Shown one piece after another: positions 1-11,697 of a stretch of DNA of 64,000 nucleotides. The notes under the pieces were generated by a model. That model saw only the letters and a program-made list of their open reading frames with translations. It was not told where the DNA came from and searched no databases. This DNA comes from Progne subis subis (taxonomy: Eukaryota > Chordata > Aves > Passeriformes > Hirundinidae). The translations under genes and the position numbers were made by a program. Numbering within the stretch: the stretch's first letter is position 1; each line of letters starts with the position of its first letter. The stretch lies in assembly GCA_022316685.1 (NCBI GenBank), contig JAKJHU010000084.1, positions 1,001,001-1,065,000 on the forward strand, written 5' to 3'.

Positions 1-430
1 CTCCAGGTCCCTCAGCAGTGCCAGCACAGGGGCACAGCCACTGCCCTGGGCATGTGGCCACACCAGGGCTGGGACAGACCTGGGGCCATTGACCCCTTGC
101 CCACCTGGGCATACCTGGGCTCCCGTCCAGCCATTGGCACCAGGACCCCCAGGGCACTTTCCAGACATGGTAAAAACATGCTCTTGTTAGAAACAGTCCA
201 ATTAGCCTTCAGTGGGGTTGATACTGACTTTGGAGAAAGCTGGGACACACAGCTGGTGTCAGAGGACCTGAAAAAACCCATTGAGGAAAAAACCCGATGC
301 AGCTGTAAGATAAATAATTTCCTGGTTGTTTGGAATAAAATTGGGAGAGACCACTGGAGTCTGCCAAGAGGTAGACAGACATCTGCATAAAACAATGTTT
401 AAACCAATCCTGAAGCTCCAAGGTAAGCCA
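1..430. other. GC-richer unassigned segment
   Basis: The first 180 bases are clearly GC-richer than what follows and read as unique DNA; the rest is mixed. Open frames of 112 and 127 residues lie here on opposite strands, but neither shows a recognisable domain and they overlap each other. It may be the edge of a repeat or exon lying outside the window. I cannot assign it. Confidence 0.3.
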
Positions 431-2219
431 ATGGGGCATCCCATGATATGAAAGCTCAGAGAGAATATGTATCCATAGACCTGTGAATAACTTGGAATGG
501 TGAAGAGGAAACTGCAGAAATAGGAAGAGGAAAAATTCTTCCCTGTGAGAGGAGGTGTACCTGGATATTTATGTTTAACAACCCAGATATCGAGTTCACA
601 GGGATGGTTACACCTAAGGTGTCTTATGTTTGGTTAGCTGTGTTTACAATGAAGAATATAGAAACTGATAAATAGCTTTTAGGAACATAAGACAATTGTA
701 GGCCTCCTCTGCTCAGAAACCCATTGAACAGTCACAAAGACAGGAAACAGGAGTCCTACCAAGGGTTCATTTATCACATTTGCATTGAAAAGGGAGAAAG
801 GTCAGAACGAGGAAGACTTCTTTACTTCCTCATTTTGGGGACCCCTCCCCATGAAAAGGACCACCGACCCATTTCAAAGAACAAACTACGCATGCTTAAT
901 AGCTTTTGAGCTAATTACCACATGAAGTGGGGAATGGGATGTACCAGGGTTATGAATATGCATTTGTGTTTTGGGTATTCAATGCTTTTGTAAATGAAAA
1001 GGACTCTGTGATCACCTGTAAATTGCAGTGTGTATTTGGGAGCTATCCTGCACGCTGCTCAGCGTTGTACTAAACATACAGCTTTCTAACTTTAAACTGC
1101 TAGAGAGTTTTTGTCTGTCACAGTTGGGTATCGATACTAGATCAGTACCTATATTTTCTTTAATAAGTCAGTGTGTCCAGACCTTTTGCTCCTCACCATG
1201 GAAGTTTATCCTCCAAAACTTCCTACAGAGTTATTAAAAGTAGAACAAGAACATTCAGATCAACATTTGATGACAAGAAGAAAATTAGTTTCGGAAATTA
1301 GATCCTTAGAAGAGTTCTGGACCAAGAAAATTTTTCATCAACTAAATATTTTCAATTTGACATATAATTAAATGCTTTACTTCATTTTAGACCTAATTAA
1401 CTTTTTAAAAATCAATTAAAAATGAAAACACTACTTTAAAATAAAAGGGAATGTTTCATTTAGAAATGTTGAAACATTTCACATAAACTCCTTCTTTTCC
1501 CACATGAAATTAATGACTCCACTTTTTCTGTGCTTATTGATAGCTTTGTTCATGCAAAATATACATTTCAATGAACTTAATAATCTTCAAAAAGTTGTAA
1601 GTCACTCTAAGTCATCTCAAGAAGTTTGTATTGTCTTTGCCAAAATTACCCTGAGTTAGGTCACCATTACCTGGAACTACATATAAAAAATAGTGCTCTA
1701 AATGTTTTTCACATGTGACACAATATTTGTAAAATAAACCCAAACTAATAGAAGTATATTGTATATATGTATATATATATTTTGCCTTTTATCGAGAGAA
1801 AGATATATATCTATATATCCTAGAGAAAGTTTAGTGTAAATATCTGATTATGCAGTCCAGAGTCAGGGACCTGTAAGTGCAGAAATGCATCAGCATTTTA
1901 TCATTGTAGCCAAGGATCAGAGCAGTTTTTAGCACACTGAAAGCTGATGGTAAGTTCTGTCTGCACCTGGAAACTGCAGCATTATAACCTAATGCAGATT
2001 TGGTTGAGTTCTTGCCTAAATATTTATAGTAAAGTGCTAGAACATGATATCCAGAAAAAATATGTGAGTTTTGAAATGTTATTTGCAAAAGATCCAGACA
2101 TATTCCTGTGTGCCCTGTGCCCCTCCCCTCCAAAAAACCCATCCAAAAATCCAAACAACATGAACTCACTAAGTAGATGGATCAAGCACACAGTGATCTG
2201 CTTTCAAATCCATGGAAAA
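431..2219. other. AT-rich single-copy DNA
   Basis: No repeat family or gene is recognised. A TA-rich microsatellite (TATA/TGTA units) lies at about 1757-1822. An in-frame hydrophilic stretch on the + strand at about 1198-1371 is discussed as a weak exon candidate. Nothing else stands out. Confidence 0.5.
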
Positions 2220-3123
2220 GAGATCTGCCACTGGAACAGCTCTGTGGAGAAGGACCTGGGGGTCCTGGTGGACAGTGAGCTGCCCCTGACCAGCAGAGTG
2301 TCCTGGGGGACATCGCTCCAATGCCATCAGGAAGAGCATTCCCAGCAGGTCAGGGAGGGATCCTGTCCCTCTGCCCAGCCCTGGAGGCACCTCTGGGGTG
2401 CTGTGTCCAGCTCTGGATTCTCAGTCCAGCAGGGACAGGGAGCTCCTGGAGCTGAGGAAGGGCCTGGAGCATCTCTGTGCCCAGGAAAGGCTGAGGGAGC
2501 TGGGGCTGCTCAGCCTGGAGAGGAGCCACAGCAGAGAGGGGCCCTCAGCCCTGGGTGTCCCTGTGTGTGTCTGTGTGTCCCTGTGTGTCTCTGTGTGTCC
2601 CTGTGTGTCCCTGTGTGTCCCTGTCTGTCCCTGTCTGTCCGTGTCTGTCCCTGTGTGTCCCTGTCTGTCCCTGTGTGTCCCTGTGTGTCCCTGTGTGTCC
2701 CTGTCTGTCTGTCCCTGTGTGTCCCTGTCTGTCCGTGTCTGTCTCTGTGTGTCCCTGTCTGTCTGTCTGTCCGTGTCTGTCCCTGTCTGTCCCTGTCTGT
2801 CTGTCTGTCTGTCCCTGTGTGCAGGGAGGGCAGAGCAGCCCCAGGCTCTGCTCCAGGCCCAGCAATGGCACCAGAGCCACGGGCAGGGACTGAGCCCAGC
2901 AATTCCCCTGCACAGGGGCACAACTTCTGCCCTGGGCAGTGCCCAGCCCTGAGCAGACACCAGAGAGGCTGTGGAGTCTCCTCCCTGGGGATGTTCCAGA
3001 GCCCTGTGGACACTCTGCTGTGACATCCCTGTGCTCTGGGATGGCCCTGGTGGAGCAGGGAGGTGACACCAGATGAGACACTGAGGGCCCTTCCAGCCTG
3101 ACCCCTCCCAGCATTCTGTGATT
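2220..3123 (+). mobile_element. CR1 LINE 3' part, split by a minisatellite
   Basis: Bases 2220-2550 match the end of CR1 ORF2 (the 'gagaaggacctgggggtcc' and 'gctgctcagcctggagagg' stretches). Bases 2821-3123 match the CR1 3' end ('cagagaggctgtggagtc', then 'cccttccagcctgacccc' and a final 'cattctgtgatta'). The roughly 200 bp that normally join these parts are missing and a CTGTGTGTCC repeat stands in their place. CR1 inserts by target-primed reverse transcription and is usually 5'-truncated, as here. All reading frames are broken, so this is a dead copy. Confidence 0.85.
2551..2820 (+). repeat. (CTGTGTGTCC)n minisatellite
   Basis: About 27 units of a 10-bp motif, CTGTGTGTCC, with CTGTCTGTCC variants and some slipped GTCTGTCTGT blocks. 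It lies inside a CR1 copy. The repeat holds frames open on both strands, giving Cys/Val/Pro-rich or Thr/Asp/Gln-rich predicted proteins of 112-358 residues. These are artefacts of the low-complexity sequence. Confidence 0.95.
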
Positions 3124-4044
3124 ACTTTTTCCAAGCCTTCTGTGAAGGTTATACCAGCTCATACCAATCCATTAATGCTATAATCATCCCTGGCTTGCTC
3201 TAGGAGTTTTTGTTTCTGTGTGATATCATTAAGTAGACTTCCCCAGGTATGAAAATGATTGGGAATCCTCCAATTGAATAAGTTAATATTAAATAATTAA
3301 AAGAATCATGAATCTTACTAAATCATCAAGAATCTTACTCTTGTGCTGGCCCACTCTCTCAAGTGAGGAAACACCTATGAACCTGGAAAAGTCTTGGATT
3401 TCATATACCCCTTTCTTGTCAAAAGGCAAATTGTAAAAAGAAATCAAAATTAAGGATAATGAACTAATGTTTATCTGGCACTGTAGGAAATCAGTCATTT
3501 ATACTACTAAGGTCCTCTGGCATAGAGTAAGAGAAAGGTTGCTAATTAACAGTGGTTGGTTATTAATCACACTTATTCCATCTCCATTCACTCCATGAAG
3601 TACTTGCACTACAAGTACTTTCCTTGCTTGGAGAAGAGCAACTGTATCTACTCCTGTGTATTCAAACAGACAGATGTTAGAAGGACCTTAATTTTCATAC
3701 ATTTCTCTGAAAAAAGGTCTTATTGTTACAATCTCAATCTTAAGACTAAAGCTTCTTAAAAATAATGCTTCTGAAACACTTCTGAAAATAAAGCACACTT
3801 GAGCAATCCCAAAGATAGAACTTTATAAATTCATTATAGGTACATTTAGAGGATAATACATGATAAAACAAAGATAAAACTATGACTGGCTTTACACCAA
3901 TCACTCGGGAACATGACATCGCTCTTGGGATAGGCAGCCCATGAGAGGTTATCTCAACAGACTGAGTAGTCAGACAAAATGGTAGAAATTAGTAGGGAAA
4001 GGCAAAAGCACAAAAGAACCTATGTTAATGCTACTGCTCAAATC
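3124..4044. other. AT-rich single-copy DNA
   Basis: No repeat family, gene or regulatory signature is recognised. It lies between a CR1 copy and an LTR. Confidence 0.5.
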
Positions 4045-4048
4045 CAAG
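4045..4048. repeat. Target-site duplication (left), CAAG
   Basis: Direct repeat CAAG abutting the left end of the 4049-4696 LTR. The partner is at 4697-4700. Confidence 0.65.
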
Positions 4049-4696
4049 TGTTATGGACAAATCAGTAGCCAATTTAATATAAAGTAATTTTATTTTGCCA
4101 TTTTAAAATTAATAACAGCCTGAAATAGCCACAATAAAAGAGACAACTTCGATCCTGGGTTATCAAAGTTGGGTGAACGTAGAGACGTAGAGGCGGTCAC
4201 TAATGAACCAGTTCTCCCTTGTTCATGATTGCCTAGATCCAGCAGTCAGGTTTTATAGAGATTTTCTCCCCTGAGGCAATTTTATTGTTAGTTCATATTT
4301 GAAATACATATTCATGTGTTTTCTTTCTCTGGCCGCTTGGTCCTGAATGTTTCTTCCCGACAGAGTTGGACGCCTGAATGGGGTTCCGAGGAGGAATCAG
4401 GTATTCGGATGCTGATGGTGACATTTCTGAGTCCTCCTTTTCTAGATTGATATCATGTGTTAATCACCAGAGGAGGCAGGTGGCTCTTCCTTGATGGATG
4501 GGACATCTCCGGCTTGGCCATTCCTTTTGGTTGCTAATCTGGGTTTCGCCCTGCTATTTGTCTGGAGTCTCTACAATTGCAAATCAGTCTTGGCAAACAG
4601 GAGGGTTTTCACATCTTGGTGGACACCCTCTGCTTGTAATACAGTTTATAGTTTATAACATATAGAACACAAATTCATCACAAAATATCTATCACA
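4049..4696 (-). mobile_element. Solo LTR, 648 bp, antisense
   Basis: The element begins TGTTATGG and ends TATCACA, giving the TG...CA termini of retroviral LTRs and a short inverted repeat. CAAG flanks it on both sides (4045-4048 and 4697-4700). Read on the minus strand it has a TATA-like 'ctataaaac' (about 4247-4257 in + coordinates) and an 'aataaaat' poly(A)-type signal towards the 3' end. No gag, pol or env lies beside it, so it is a solo LTR left by recombination between two LTRs. A 4-bp duplication is typical of class I (gammaretrovirus-like) ERVs. The flanking match actually runs to CAAGTGT, so the TSD length is not fully certain. Confidence 0.8.
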
Positions 4697-4700
4697 CAAG
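4697..4700. repeat. Target-site duplication (right), CAAG
   Basis: Partner of the CAAG at 4045-4048, abutting the right end of the LTR. Confidence 0.65.
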
Positions 4701-6404
4701 TGTATGTATATCTTACACATTCCCACAAAATCCCAGCACTGCTGACACAGGAAGGCACCCCTGGAAGCAATCCAGTCCAAATACCTGGACCTTATGGAAA
4801 TGTTCTGCTGGTTGAAAAGTCCTCAAGGTCAGCATAATAAAAGACACTGGAACATGTTGGTATTGTCCTTTGCAGTAAGAGGAATATCCTCCCTGCCAGT
4901 TCCTGAACTCTGTGGTCACAGTGGTATTACACAGGCAGACTTGTTTTCACCTTTCAAGGTCATTTCCATGTTAGGGTGACTTCCCAAACACTTTGCAGCA
5001 TCAGGGATCATACCTGAGCCTAAATTTACCCATTTTTGAATTGCACCTACGTGACAGTTATTCCATGAACACACAGCTCGACAGGCTAGGCCAAGAACTG
5101 AGGAGTACCTCATTTCTTCTTCGGTAATCATCAGAAGAAAATGGCACCTCCAAGACTGGGAGGTTATTACCTATTTTACATTATGTTATTGACCTCATAA
5201 ATGCTCAAACCCAGAAAATGGTAACTGTCCATGGAAATTGCAGTTTTCCAATGTGTTATCTCCTTTCCTCTTCAGATTAAGTATTGTCATACTTAATACA
5301 ATATAACTGCATGGAACAATTTATTTCAGATTTCATTTGATAGACATGCTACTGCTGTGTGGCAGTGTAAACCCTAAGTCTAGACCTAAGTATTAGATCA
5401 AGTATTAAAATTGATAGCAGACATGGGCAAACTTCGTATGAGCAGAAACACAGCTGGAAGTTGGCGGGAATATGGCACACACATCCGTGTTAAGTCTGGC
5501 ATGGTGTTAGTGCACTGAACTCCAGTGGGAAAAACTGCTTCTGATAGTTTTAGAAAATTATGGAGTGAAAATTAAAGTTACAGTGGTTGAAATTTATCAT
5601 GTTATTATATTATCTACCCCTTTTTATGCCTTTTTTTTTTTTTTTTTTTTTTCCCTGAAGGCACACATACCCATAAATATTCACCCTTTATTTTCAAAAA
5701 AACCCTCAAATTCATTTAGCTTGGCAGGTCCTTCCAATGCATTCTAAAGTTTGTTAACATAGCCCTGACATTCCTTAAGGAAATATATTTAATCTTTCAG
5801 CACACATATATTTTTCCCCAGTTCACATCCATCTGCTCATCCAATGCAATATGAGAATATTTTTCAGTTAAAAGTTTAGTACTTTCAAAGTTTTGGCTGT
5901 CACAGCTCTGTCCTTCAGCTGGGTGATGCCAGTTGAACCATGCCCAGAAGAATTCTGTGACCTTTAACATAATGGAACTTCATAACCTCCACTTTCTGCT
6001 ACACAGAAGTCTAAATCACAGTGTAGTTGGGGAAAACCAAAAAGAGGTGGGTAAGGACGGTCTCAGAAATATGAAACCAAAGGTTTTATTTGCAACTGCA
6101 CTGAAATTTTCTTGATTTGGAAATCCAGTGATAGTCAGGAGCAGATGGTCTCCTGGTCCTGAAAGGGTTGTGTTGAGGATGACTGGACAACTCTGGAGGT
6201 CAAATCATTGATGGTGAAAGCAGTGTTTTGATTTCTATGGTCACACAGGAATCTTTGAAGACTGACAAGAGCATGAGAGATCAGAACCACCTGACAAAGT
6301 GGGACAAGGAAACCTTTGCCAGATTTGCCCATCCAGAAAGGAGATCTTTAAACTAGGAAATGAGAAATGACCCAGCTCGGAGCTGGGAGAGGACAGACCA
6401 ACAT
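4701..6404. other. AT-rich single-copy DNA
   Basis: No gene or repeat family is recognised apart from a T22 run at 5631-5652. Confidence 0.5.
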
Positions 6405-6565
6405 GGGCAATATTAAGTGTTCCAGGCCAGTCTGGATCAGGCTTGTAGCAGCCTGGTACTGTGAAAGGTGTCCCTGCACATGGCAAGAGGTGGAACAGGA
6501 TGAGCTTTAAAGGTCTTTTCCAACCCAAGATGTTTTGTGATTTTATGATTCTGTGATTGTGGTGA
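6405..6565 (+). mobile_element. CR1 LINE 3' end
   Basis: The sequence follows the CR1 tail: a 'gtgttccaggccagtctgg' stretch, then 'gaaaggtgtccctgcacatgg', 'ctttaaaggtcttttccaac', and short tandem 'gattctgtgatt' repeats. It is 5'-truncated and has no coding capacity. Confidence 0.85.
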
Positions 6566-6619
6566 CTCTGCTACAGACCTCTTGATTGGGAAGAAGTTGA
6601 TGAGACCCTCATTTTTACA

Positions 6620-6800
6620 GGATTTCCAACTGGAATCTCATGAAATTCAATAGTGGGAAGCGCCAAGTCCTTCCAGAGGAGAGAAACAAATCTGTGCTCC
6701 ACTGGGCACTGCATGGCTGGAAGGCAGCTTTGCTGCAAAGAAGGACCTGGAGGCCCTAGTGAACACCAAAGATGAACTAAGGTCCGTATGCCCAAAGTGA
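6620..6800 (+). mobile_element. CR1 LINE fragment, end of ORF2
   Basis: The text 'gaaattcaatagtgggaag' and 'gcaaagaaggacctggagg' matches the CR1 segment encoding the C-terminal end of the reverse transcriptase ORF. It is diverged and frame-broken. It sits just after another CR1 tail in the same direction, so the two are separate or rearranged insertions. Confidence 0.65.
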
Positions 6801-7004
6801 AGGAAAGTGTTCTCTCCACATCACACACCACTGAGTTACACAGCTGGAGTGATATATCCAATGCTGGGTAAGGTGGACAAGGACTTAGCAGGGTTAGTCA
6901 AGCAAAGGATTTTATTTCATGTTGCTTTGAGGAAACAGCACAGGAAAATCTCCAGATATTTTTTCAGGCCTCAACTCTCCCATGATCCATGACATTCTGT
7001 CACA

Positions 7005-7095
7005 TTACCCTCCCCCTCTCTGACCATGCAGGGGGTTGGAAATAAATGGTTGTTAAGGTCACTTCCAACCCAAACCATCTTGGGATTCTGAGATC
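7005..7095 (+). mobile_element. CR1 LINE 3' end fragment
   Basis: The typical tail 'tcacttccaacccaaaccat' followed by 'cttgggattctga'. Possibly the missing 3' end of the fragment at 6620-6800, separated by about 200 bp of unrecognised sequence. Confidence 0.75.
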
Positions 7096-7942
7096 AAAGT
7101 AGTTTTCAAAGTAACATCTAATGTGGGAAAAAAAACCTAAATATGCAAAATTTTATAGGTAGACCAACGTGCATTTTCTGATAAAAAGCTATAAAGTGCC
7201 TGGTAACAACACTTGCAGGATAAAAGCATGTGAATGTTTTAAATAATTTGATGAAACCATCTGTGAACCTCCAATGTTTCCATTATAGCAATTCCCTCAA
7301 ATATAATAAGTGTGAAGAATTACAATGAAATAAGCATCAGAGTGTTAAAATAGGAGCATTTTTGACAACAAATGTTCTTTCAAGGGTGAGAGCTGCAGGT
7401 CACCAAACCATTAAATCAATAAAACTTTTAAGCAAAATTTTGGAATTATATCAGTTAAGTAGTGTGGGTACACCTGCAAAATATATTTTTACATTCAGCT
7501 CAGTAATTACAGGACATGCATCACTTCTGAATATTCTCACCAACAAATTGCATAAAGTTCTCTATATTCTCCAGCCTGTATTATTGTACCAATATCTTAT
7601 TTCTCTCAGAGATAATTTATGTTGTTTCTCTCAAGGATGTGCTGCCAAGCCATTATTTACACATTTTGCTACTATAAAAACAATGTGCAGACAAGTCCTG
7701 CACTTCTTTCTGGAGGCAGCAAGAGTAGGGCTGGTTCTGAACTTATCATGGTGCTAAGTTTATATTCTCGTGCCAAAGACTTTAAAAGCCTTGCTTGGTC
7801 ATCTCTGGAACTGTTGGAAATTCCAGTGTTTCTTGAAAAATAAGCTCTTAGGCATCATAGTTAACAAGGTCTGAACCAAGACTATAAGGAAGGAACCAGT
7901 AAATCATAAAGGTGAATAAAAATTTCTCCTACAAAGGTTACA
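7096..7942. other. AT-rich single-copy DNA
   Basis: A 131-codon frame lies at 7362-7757 (+). It has no domain I recognise and no coding context. Nothing else is seen. Confidence 0.45.
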
Positions 7943-7947
7943 GTGTC
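7943..7947. repeat. Target-site duplication (left), GTGTC
   Basis: Abuts the left end of the family Q LTR. The partner is at 8729-8733. Confidence 0.75.
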
Positions 7948-8728
7948 TCTCTTGGTTTGAAAAGACAGGTATCTGCTAGGGAGAGGCGGGGCCTCTCTAA
8001 GAATTCCAATCCCTTCCCTCCAAGTTATTATAATTTAGAATATTAAAAAGGCTTTTCAGTCAGAGCTATGGGGAAAGGAATAACAGTTCTTTGCTAGTAA
8101 ATATAACAAGGCAAACAAACAACAACAACTACAGCATTAATAATAAACAGGACCAGGAATCCCTAGGGGCTTTGTTTCACACAGCCGGGGCCAGTCTGAT
8201 CCCTTGTGACCCCGAGAGCACCAAGCTGGAATGGTGGAAACACCCGGGCTGGTGAATGGAACGGCGAGGGTCCCCAGCAGGCGAGGGGGGTGTCCTGGCG
8301 TTTCCTGGCAGGCAAAGGGGGGGTGTCCCGGCAAAGTGAGCAGTGCTGAAGAAGCCACGACAGCTGGGCAGGGCTGGCCCAGCTCCAGCAGGGCAGGCAA
8401 GGAGCTCCGAATTCCCGGGCACTCCAGCAGATGATGGATGGTGGTAGAATTCCCAGGACTGGACCCCCCATTAACAGTGGACTCTTCACGCAGCAAGCCG
8501 TTGCCCGACCATCCTCTCCGAAACTGAGAGCGGAAGAACCCACCCTCAACTCCCGAAGCGCCTGAGCCTTTCCCTCCCCCCCAAATTAAGTGATCTACCG
8601 CCCTTGCCACTTCTTTTGTGTGGGTCAAATACCCTTTAAGCATCAGTATTTAGTCTCTTAGCAACTTATGGGGGGGAAAATTCTATAGGGAAAGGAAAAA
8701 AAGCCAAAACCAAACTTAACCCCTAACA
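7948..8728 (-). mobile_element. Solo LTR, family Q copy 1 (781 bp, antisense)
   Basis: Left and right ends align with the element at 25486-27053: both start TCTCTTGGTTTGAAA, share 'aacaaggcaaacaaacaaca', and share 'cttagcaacttatg' near the right end. GTGTC flanks the element at 7943-7947 and 8729-8733, a 5-bp TSD typical of ERVL-like elements. On the minus strand the LTR starts TGTTAGGGG. The middle is GC-rich and gives spurious frames of up to 168 codons. No internal ERV genes flank it. Confidence 0.8.
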
Positions 8729-8733
8729 GTGTC
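8729..8733. repeat. Target-site duplication (right), GTGTC
   Basis: Partner of 7943-7947. Confidence 0.75.
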
Positions 8734-9074
8734 AATAAAAAAATGAAAAGTGAAAAAATGGATAAGGAGTCATAAAATCATCTGGTTCCAACATAAAATT
8801 AATTTTCATTTACAGTAATATAAAAGTTTTCTGAGATATTGTTACACCACCCTTTCCAGTGGCATCTCTTGTACAGGGCAGAGACATGATCTACCTGAAC
8901 AAGCAAAGGTGGGTGAAGCATTTACACTGCAGTTCTTGTGCTGTAGAATTTTAGAAACCAGACTATTGCATGATCTATCCACACCAGGGTAAATAGCACT
9001 GTAAACAATAGTCACCTGTGTGAATCCATTGTTTAAATGATAATGTTTCAAAACTGTAGAAACCAGGAATATTG

Positions 9075-9245
9075 ATCTGTCCAGGTTGTGGACTCCCCAT
9101 CCCTGGAAGTGTCGAAGGCCAGGCTGGATGGGGCTTGGAGCAGCCTGGGCTGGTGGAAGGTGTCCCTGCCCATGGCAGGGGGTGGCACTGGATGGGCTGT
9201 AAGGCTCCTTCCAAACCAAACCATTCCAGGATTTTACGATCCTAT
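9075..9245 (+). mobile_element. CR1 LINE 3' end
   Basis: Contains 'ccatccctggaagtgtcgaa', 'ggaaggtgtccctgcccatg' and 'ccttccaaaccaaaccattc', the diagnostic order of the CR1 3' UTR. Open frames across it are incidental. Confidence 0.9.
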
Positions 9246-9641
9246 TATTTATCCAATTTCTTTTCTTTTCAAGTCAGTAGAGTTAAAAACAGTGACTAAA
9301 GCAAAAGAAAAAGAGTAAGTTCATGAAACTGCCTAAACCCATCACAAAAAGTATATAATCCATTCATGGCTGCAAAGCACTTGCTGTGGAAGCAAGACAG
9401 ATCACTCTTAACCCCTATAAACTTTTCAGGAACAATCAGGGACTGTCAAAGGAGTTGCAATCATTTACAAACCTGGGTGTCTTTCTCCTTCAAGCAAAAA
9501 AAAATTATGTAAGAACTCTAAGCGCTATTTCACTTTGATTGTCTTTGCCAGTTTTACATTTCATCCTGAAATAAAATGTTGTTCATTCAATGTGAAAATG
9601 ATGCAATGTCAGCGAAAGGTATTTTACACGTGTGTCTTACT

Positions 9642-9685
<44 letters not shown>

Positions 9686-10815
9686 TATCAAGACCAAATA
9701 CCTACTGCAGGTTTCCTACTTTGGAATATTGATTTTTTTTCTTTGCAGTGGTTGTGGTGGTGGGGTGACCTTAGCTGGCTTTGGGATGCCCAGGTGTCCT
9801 CTACTCTCAGCCACAGAAATATTTCCCCATATTTTCAGAGAACATTTGCTAGAAGGCTTCAATGACCATTAAGCTTTGCCTGCAAGACAAACTATATTTA
9901 ATGGGTTTTTTGTCATTGTTTGTACATAAAATTTCTATTTAAAAAAATAATGAAGATATTAAGCAAAACTGCACCTTTCAGATTCAGGAAAATTAAAGAT
10001 TGTGCTACACCTTTTATTATGCTTTTAATTATTTTAATACTACTAGCTAGAATGATAATGCATCTCAAAAGTTTTACTAAAAGACTTGAAAATATAGAAA
10101 ATATATACATATCTACTGTTCTAACTTTTTCCTCTCTGCTGAAATACACACTTTTTCTGTTTAATTTGTATTAGCAATAAGCTCCCCATTAAAAGCTAAG
10201 TTAAGCAAAGAATAAAAAGACTCCTATGTGTTTTGGTTTATTGACAGGTTTTCACCTTAGACCAATTTGTGTTAGACCAGTATAGATTTAAATAAGCAAG
10301 TTTTAATTACCTGAAATGCAAAATTAATAGTTTCCCCCAGTTGTAGAATGACTTAAACAAACATTGATTTATTTAGATCAAAGAAAGCAATTAAAGATAT
10401 TTGGGAAAAATTTAACCACACAAAACATATTTGTATTTTCAACCCAAAGCCAATTCAATTGAATGTTGTTTAAAAATGCATTATTCTTGTTCAGGAAGTA
10501 TATTAATCCTGTAAGTTCCTGAAAAGCTTTAAAAAAATTACTTTGCACTTTGTTTTCTAACTCACAAAGCAAAAAACCACAATGAAGTGACCTTTTGGCT
10601 CCTGCTTTCCTCACTTCTCACACTTGCCACTACAGCCACCTGCTAGATACTCAGTGTTCTTAAAGGCACAAAAACGGTCACCAGGAGCTCAGATTAAACT
10701 CTCGGGAAGGGTCCAGCTATAAGTTTAAATTAGACACCCTGACTAATTGTCAACCCAGAATTAATCTAGGGCTCCAACATCTCCCAAGCTTGATGTGTTT
10801 TAACCAAAGTGAGCA
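9246..10815. other. AT-rich single-copy DNA with a T36 run
   Basis: An uninterrupted run of about 36 T lies at 9644-9679. The remainder is AT-rich with no repeat family or gene recognised. Confidence 0.5.
9644..9679. repeat. Poly(T) tract, about 36 nt
   Basis: Uninterrupted homopolymer. It could be the antisense tail of an old retroposed RNA, but no body or TSD is recognised beside it. Confidence 0.9.
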
Positions 10816-10890
10816 TTTCCCAAGGGGTAGGATCCCGATGACTTTTAAGGTCCCTTCCAACCTGAACCTTTCTGTGATTCTGTGACTTTT
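10816..10890 (+). mobile_element. CR1 LINE 3' end fragment
   Basis: 'aaggtcccttccaacctgaa' followed by 'ctgtgattctgtga'. Only the tail remains. Confidence 0.85.
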
Positions 10891-11280
10891 CATCTGTTAC
10901 TTGGCTTAGCTGCTTCTTCTACATCTGGGTCACCTGTGACATCCTTTGGCATGAATTCCAGCACTTTCTTGTTATTGTGTGTTTTCCAAACTATGTCCCA
11001 TGGGCCAGCACTGGAACCATCACCTCACAGCCAGCTGTCTGGGTAAGAGGGGAGTTCAGAGGGGATATTGGAGCGGAGCTGTTATCAGGACTTTGGCAGG
11101 AGCAAAATTTCCCTCTGAATCACATCCTGACTCCCTCCTGGAGTCTTTTCTAGAGTGGATTTCCCTTCTTTGGGATGCACCTTCTTATCACCAATGCAGC
11201 CCTCTTCTTACCCAGCATTGATAAAGGCATCTCCCAACCTTCCTTTCTTTTCTAAGAGCTTCTATCGACTTTCTTGTGAG
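10891..11280. other. Unassigned single-copy DNA
   Basis: No gene or repeat is recognised between a CR1 tail and the family K LTR. Confidence 0.4.
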
Positions 11281-11286
11281 GAGTAG
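11281..11286. repeat. Target-site duplication (left), GAGTAG
   Basis: Perfect 6-bp direct repeat flanking family K copy A. The partner is at 11692-11697. Confidence 0.9.
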
Positions 11287-11691
11287 TGTTGTAGCACATT
11301 AATTGGGTTTATATTGTGTTCCATTTTTATACTGGGGTTTGTAGTGTTTTCTATTGTATCCCCTTGGAAACTGTACCACATGGTTTGTCCCTGCTCGGCT
11401 GCACCCATTCCCCACACTGGAATATAACCCAGCTCTGTTCCACTCCCACCTTATCCCTGATTGTCTAGTGGCTCCCTGCCTCTAGGCCCGTCCCCCCTGG
11501 GAAAAAGCCCTGGGAGAGGGAGGGGCGGTCTCTTTGGCATCAGAACGGGGATGGGGAAGAAGCTAAAGGAGCTCTGGGCCAAATAAAGCTATAATTTCAC
11601 ACCACCCCCCGCCCCCCCGACCCCAGACAAAGAGCAGGCTCTTGCCTTTTGCCATCGACGGTCATCTGGGTCTCTTAAAAGAACTCCCACA
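11287..11691 (+). mobile_element. Solo LTR, family K copy A (405 bp)
   Basis: Starts TGTTGTAGCACATTAAT and ends TCCCACA, with a perfect 6-bp TSD GAGTAG on both sides. It aligns with copies at 40212, 44297 and 50355. Shared landmarks are the 'gcattaatt' start, the 'ctgcctct...ccctggg' middle, 'aataaa' before R/U5 (about 11582), and the 'ttttgccatcgacggtcatc' 3' end. A 6-bp TSD points to class II (ERVK, alpha/betaretrovirus-like) integrases. A C-rich block at about 11604-11622 could form a G-quadruplex on the other strand. It is the longest and most diverged of the four copies. No internal genes are present. Confidence 0.9.
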
Positions 11692-11697
11692 GAGTAG
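11692..11697. repeat. Target-site duplication (right), GAGTAG
   Basis: Partner of 11281-11286. Confidence 0.9.

Noticed and set aside
1947..3023. 358-codon + frame, the longest in the window, as a gene
   Set aside because: It runs through a decayed CR1 and a 10-bp minisatellite. Competing frames on both strands cover the same DNA.
8137..8643. 168-codon minus frame as a gene
   Set aside because: It lies wholly inside a TSD-flanked LTR and has overlapping alternative frames. No domain is recognised.
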